NCBI GenBank assembly: GCA_013054445.1
Contig: JAAMPI010000884.1
Span: 1-23,721, forward strand
Direction of reading: 5' to 3'
Source: Cudoniella acicularis
Taxonomy: Eukaryota > Ascomycota > Leotiomycetes > Helotiales > Helotiaceae
Length of the DNA stretch: 23,721 bases
How positions within the stretch are numbered: position 1 is the first letter of the stretch; every line of letters begins with the position of its first letter. Below, one piece after another: positions 21,616-23,721 of the stretch. The notes below the pieces were generated by a model. That model searched no databases. It was not told where the DNA came from and saw nothing but the letters and a program-made list of their open reading frames with translations. The position numbers were made by a program, and so were the translations under genes.

Positions 21616-22252
21616 ATGCCGCTCTTAAGTTTCTACACCACCCCTGGCCAACTCACCCCAGAGGAGAAACAAGAGCTAGCCACCGTCCTCACGTCCCGTT
21701 ATGCAAGATCAATGCCCGCTTTCTTCGTCAACATTATTTTCCATGAAGTCCTTCTCCCCCACTCTCCTCCCCCGTCCTCTTATACTCCCTACCCCAAGCT
21801 GACAAAAAAGAGGAAAATAGATCCCAGAAGATTCATTTTTCATCGGTGGAGAGTTAACAAAAGGGAAGTTTGTGAGATTAACATTGGAGCATATTGCGAT
21901 AAATTTCAAGGATTTCGGTGTTGAGAGGGGGGATGCTATGTCCAAGAAGTTTTTGGCTTTTGTTGGTGAGGTTTTGAAAGAAAGATTTGAGCCGAAGGGT
22001 TGGAGGTATGTGCTTTCCCCCTTTCATTTTTTCCTGGTGGTGAAGGGGGAGAGGATGGAAGAGGGAGTAAGGGCTGTGAATTGACTGAAAATATATAACA
22101 GGTGGGAATTCAACATCCTGGAGACGGATAGGAAATTGTGGCGTGTTCAGAGTATTGAGCCGCCGCCGCTTAACAGTGATGCGATGAAGGTTTGGGATAG
22201 GGAGCAGAAAGGGGTGGAGTGGAGAGAGAACTTTGATGCGGCTTTCGACTGA
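21616..22252 (+). CDS. Tautomerase_3 family protein (cis-CaaD-like fold)
   Basis: I model three exons, 21616-21747, 21821-22005 and 22102-22252, coding for 155 aa. It begins MPLLSFYTTPGQLTPEEKQELATVLTS. Pro2 becomes the N-terminal catalytic base after Met removal, as in the tautomerase superfamily. Exon 2 continues IPEDSFFIGGELTKGKFVRLTLEHIAINF, the conserved core of PF14832, and exon 3 gives WEFNILETDRKLWRVQSIEPPP and ends GVEWRENFDAAFD. Both junctions restore family sequence in phase. The first donor is GTCCTT, weak apart from the GT, and is followed by a long pyrimidine tract; reading through it would give a 102-aa truncated product. Homologues catalyse tautomerisation or hydrolytic dehalogenation of small unsaturated acids in bacteria; the fungal substrate is unknown. 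Confidence 0.82.
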
Positions 22253-22680
22253 AAGTGTGGAATGAAAAATAGTTTATGGCCGAGCAAGCGTCTCGTGGAA
22301 GTGGAATAATATTTAGTCATATGCAAAGGCAGGAAGGTGAGAGATAGCCAAGCCAAACTGTCGATGTTGTGATGCAATTGATGGCCATACACACATATGA
22401 TTGCCAAATAAAGACAAGGAAACGAAACACGAGATGACCTTAGTTGGCTTACCTGCCCATCCTTTCTTTCTTGATCCACGAGCAGAATCTCTATGATATT
22501 GTTTGAACCTACTTCCACTTGTTATGTTACGTGACCTGACACTCGTGCTTGCCTCTTTTGGTCAAGCTTCTGGAAGGTTAAATAGCTGCCTATTGCCTCT
22601 CACAAATCAGTCTTCTTGTATCCAACAACTTTGGCCTCAAACTCTGTTACTCTGCTCTCAACCCTCTCCTTCATCTTGAA
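22253..22680. other. Intergenic spacer
   Basis: The spacer lies between two rightward genes. The open minus-strand frame at 22518-22147 overlaps the tautomerase 3' end and has no recognisable motif. The right part is the likely promoter of the next gene. Confidence 0.4.
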
Positions 22681-23244
22681 ATGGTTCAGTACACGAATTC
22701 AAAGTGCCCACTATGTCTTTGTCATTTTCATATCTCGTCACTTTGCTGGAAAGGTACGTGAGAGCAACTTGGATTCCCTTTTTGAGCTAATTGAAGCACA
22801 GAACTAGGTGTTGTTTCACGCCAAATTTGCGAGTTAAGGTTGTGGTCACTACACAAATATCTTCCTGCACAATGAACATTCTTGGGAGAAACAGCCCAAA
22901 GAACCAAAAGGTGACATAGGAAGACAAAAAGCGGAGAATCATATCCGTGAGCTGCAGGTACGTATCCTACACCCAGTTATATATTCTTCATTCCCTCTTT
23001 GATTCTGATTTTGTTGATGGTTGATGGCTGACTGGTGCAAAAGAAAATCTGGAATATGCTTGATGAGTCAATACCAATAGATGACGAGGTTGATGAACCG
23101 ATCGGGATGAAGCGTGAGAGAAGCAATGATGGTGATAGTAAAACGGACGGTGAGGTTCAGAGGAGAAAACAACAGCGACGGGATAGGGGAGCGGAAAGGG
23201 AGAGGGAGAGGGTTGTTGTTGATTTTACGCAAGATTCGGATTGA
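22681..23244 (+). CDS. Predicted small Cys-rich/charged protein, 130 aa
   Basis: I model three exons, 22681-22753, 22839-22957 and 23044-23244, joined by two introns starting GTACGT and ending AG, with all phases agreeing. The start is ATG in context TTGAAATGG. Residues 1-30 carry a CPLCLC motif, then C22 and CGHYT, so a small zinc site is possible (C9, C12, C22, C26, with nearby His). The middle is hydrophilic (EKQPKEPKGD, ENHIRELQKIWNMLDESIP). The C-terminal third is strongly charged, with an acidic patch (DDEVDEP), KRERSNDGD, RRKQQRRDRG and a final VVVDFTQDSD. The basic run could be a nuclear localisation signal. I do not recognise a family. The model rests on splice phase and charged composition, and needs transcript support. 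Confidence 0.5.
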
Positions 23245-23721
23245 GGTTTTCTTTTGGCGCGTGTAAGATTTGTGTTTTGGTAGGTGGTGGTAGTGGTTGT
23301 TTGATTAGTTTTCGGCGATATACCCCTTTTTTGCATTTTAATGATGACTTTAATTTTGATTTAGGATCTTATACGCTATCGACCCAGAAAAATTTATCTC
23401 TTTTCTCAATGACCTACTGAATATTCAACTTTTCGATCCTCAACCTCCACCTCTCCCTGAAGATCGAGCATCACCAATCCACTCCTACAAAGAAGTAGTC
23501 TAGAGCCATCGGCTGTTTGCAACCGCAGATGCATTGTTCCCTTGCAAGCTGCGGAGAAAACGACGTGGGGTGAAGGCGCACGGCCCGTGCCTCTTATCTT
23601 GCACCCCCTGAACCCCTTTTCGGAGCCTTTATCTGGAAAGGCTGGTTTGGAAATTCACGAATTTGAGAGGGGGGGGNGNGAGCCCGANGTCTCAGAGCAA
23701 ATTGTTGACTTTGCGTGAAAT
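23245..23721. other. 3' flank and low-quality window end
   Basis: No gene is visible here. The G run at 23669-23676 is followed by ambiguous bases at 23677, 23679 and 23688, indicating poor sequence at the right edge. Confidence 0.6.

Noticed and set aside
22147..22518. Minus-strand 123-codon frame
   Set aside because: It overlaps the supported tautomerase exon on the opposite strand and lacks any motif.

Overview
The window is nuclear DNA from a filamentous ascomycete. The basis is short GT-AG introns (mostly 46-90 bp) in almost every gene, roughly even base composition with AT-rich spacers, and families typical of Pezizomycotina: 2EXR, Tautomerase_3, DHA1 transporter, sedolisin, BBE-type FAD oxidase and fungal SnoaL-like proteins. 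A leotiomycete-like genome is my impression only. No rRNA, tRNA, CRISPR array or intact transposon was found.

Layout, left to right. (1) The 5' part of a SnoaL-like gene runs off the left edge (- strand). (2) 689-2592 (-) is a three-exon, 561-aa protein joining a degenerate poly(A)-polymerase-like region to a C-terminal MJ1316/DUF504 RNA-end recognition domain. (3) 3188-3379 (-) is a 63-codon ORF resembling a HET-protein tail. (4) 3420-5327 (-) is a five-exon, 528-aa DHA1-type MFS transporter with a 22-nt microexon. (5) 5791-7918 (-) is a secreted sedolisin (S53) gene with a frameshift in a C9 run and a missing C-terminal calcium site. (6) 7919-10663 is gene-poor, with one decayed unknown coding relic (about 9262-9831, -). 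(7) 10664-11479 (-) is a Ser/Thr-rich single-pass membrane protein. (8) 12484-13531 (+) is an ankyrin-repeat gene broken by three frameshifts. It converges on (9) 13459-14476 (-), a truncated 2EXR paralogue whose reading frame carries three CAR-to-TAR stops. (10) 15111-16668 (-) is the intact four-exon, 452-aa 2EXR gene. (11) 17712-19618 (-) is a secreted 600-aa FAD-linked oxidase. (12) A 2-kb spacer follows. (13) 21616-22252 (+) is a 155-aa Tautomerase_3 enzyme. (14) 22681-23244 (+) is a predicted 130-aa Cys-rich/charged protein I do not recognise. The right edge contains Ns.

Exon models were built by hand. Those for (2), (4), (10), (11), (13) and (14) all give totals divisible by three and restore family motifs across junctions. 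The genes look like an ordinary accessory neighbourhood (transport, secreted enzymes, RNA-end processing, ankyrin/2EXR turnover) rather than one pathway, and I see no convincing biosynthetic cluster. The points most worth a second look are the PAP-like/MJ1316 protein with lost catalytic motifs, the RIP-like nonsense pattern in the 2EXR copy, and homopolymer frameshifts, some of which may be sequencing errors.
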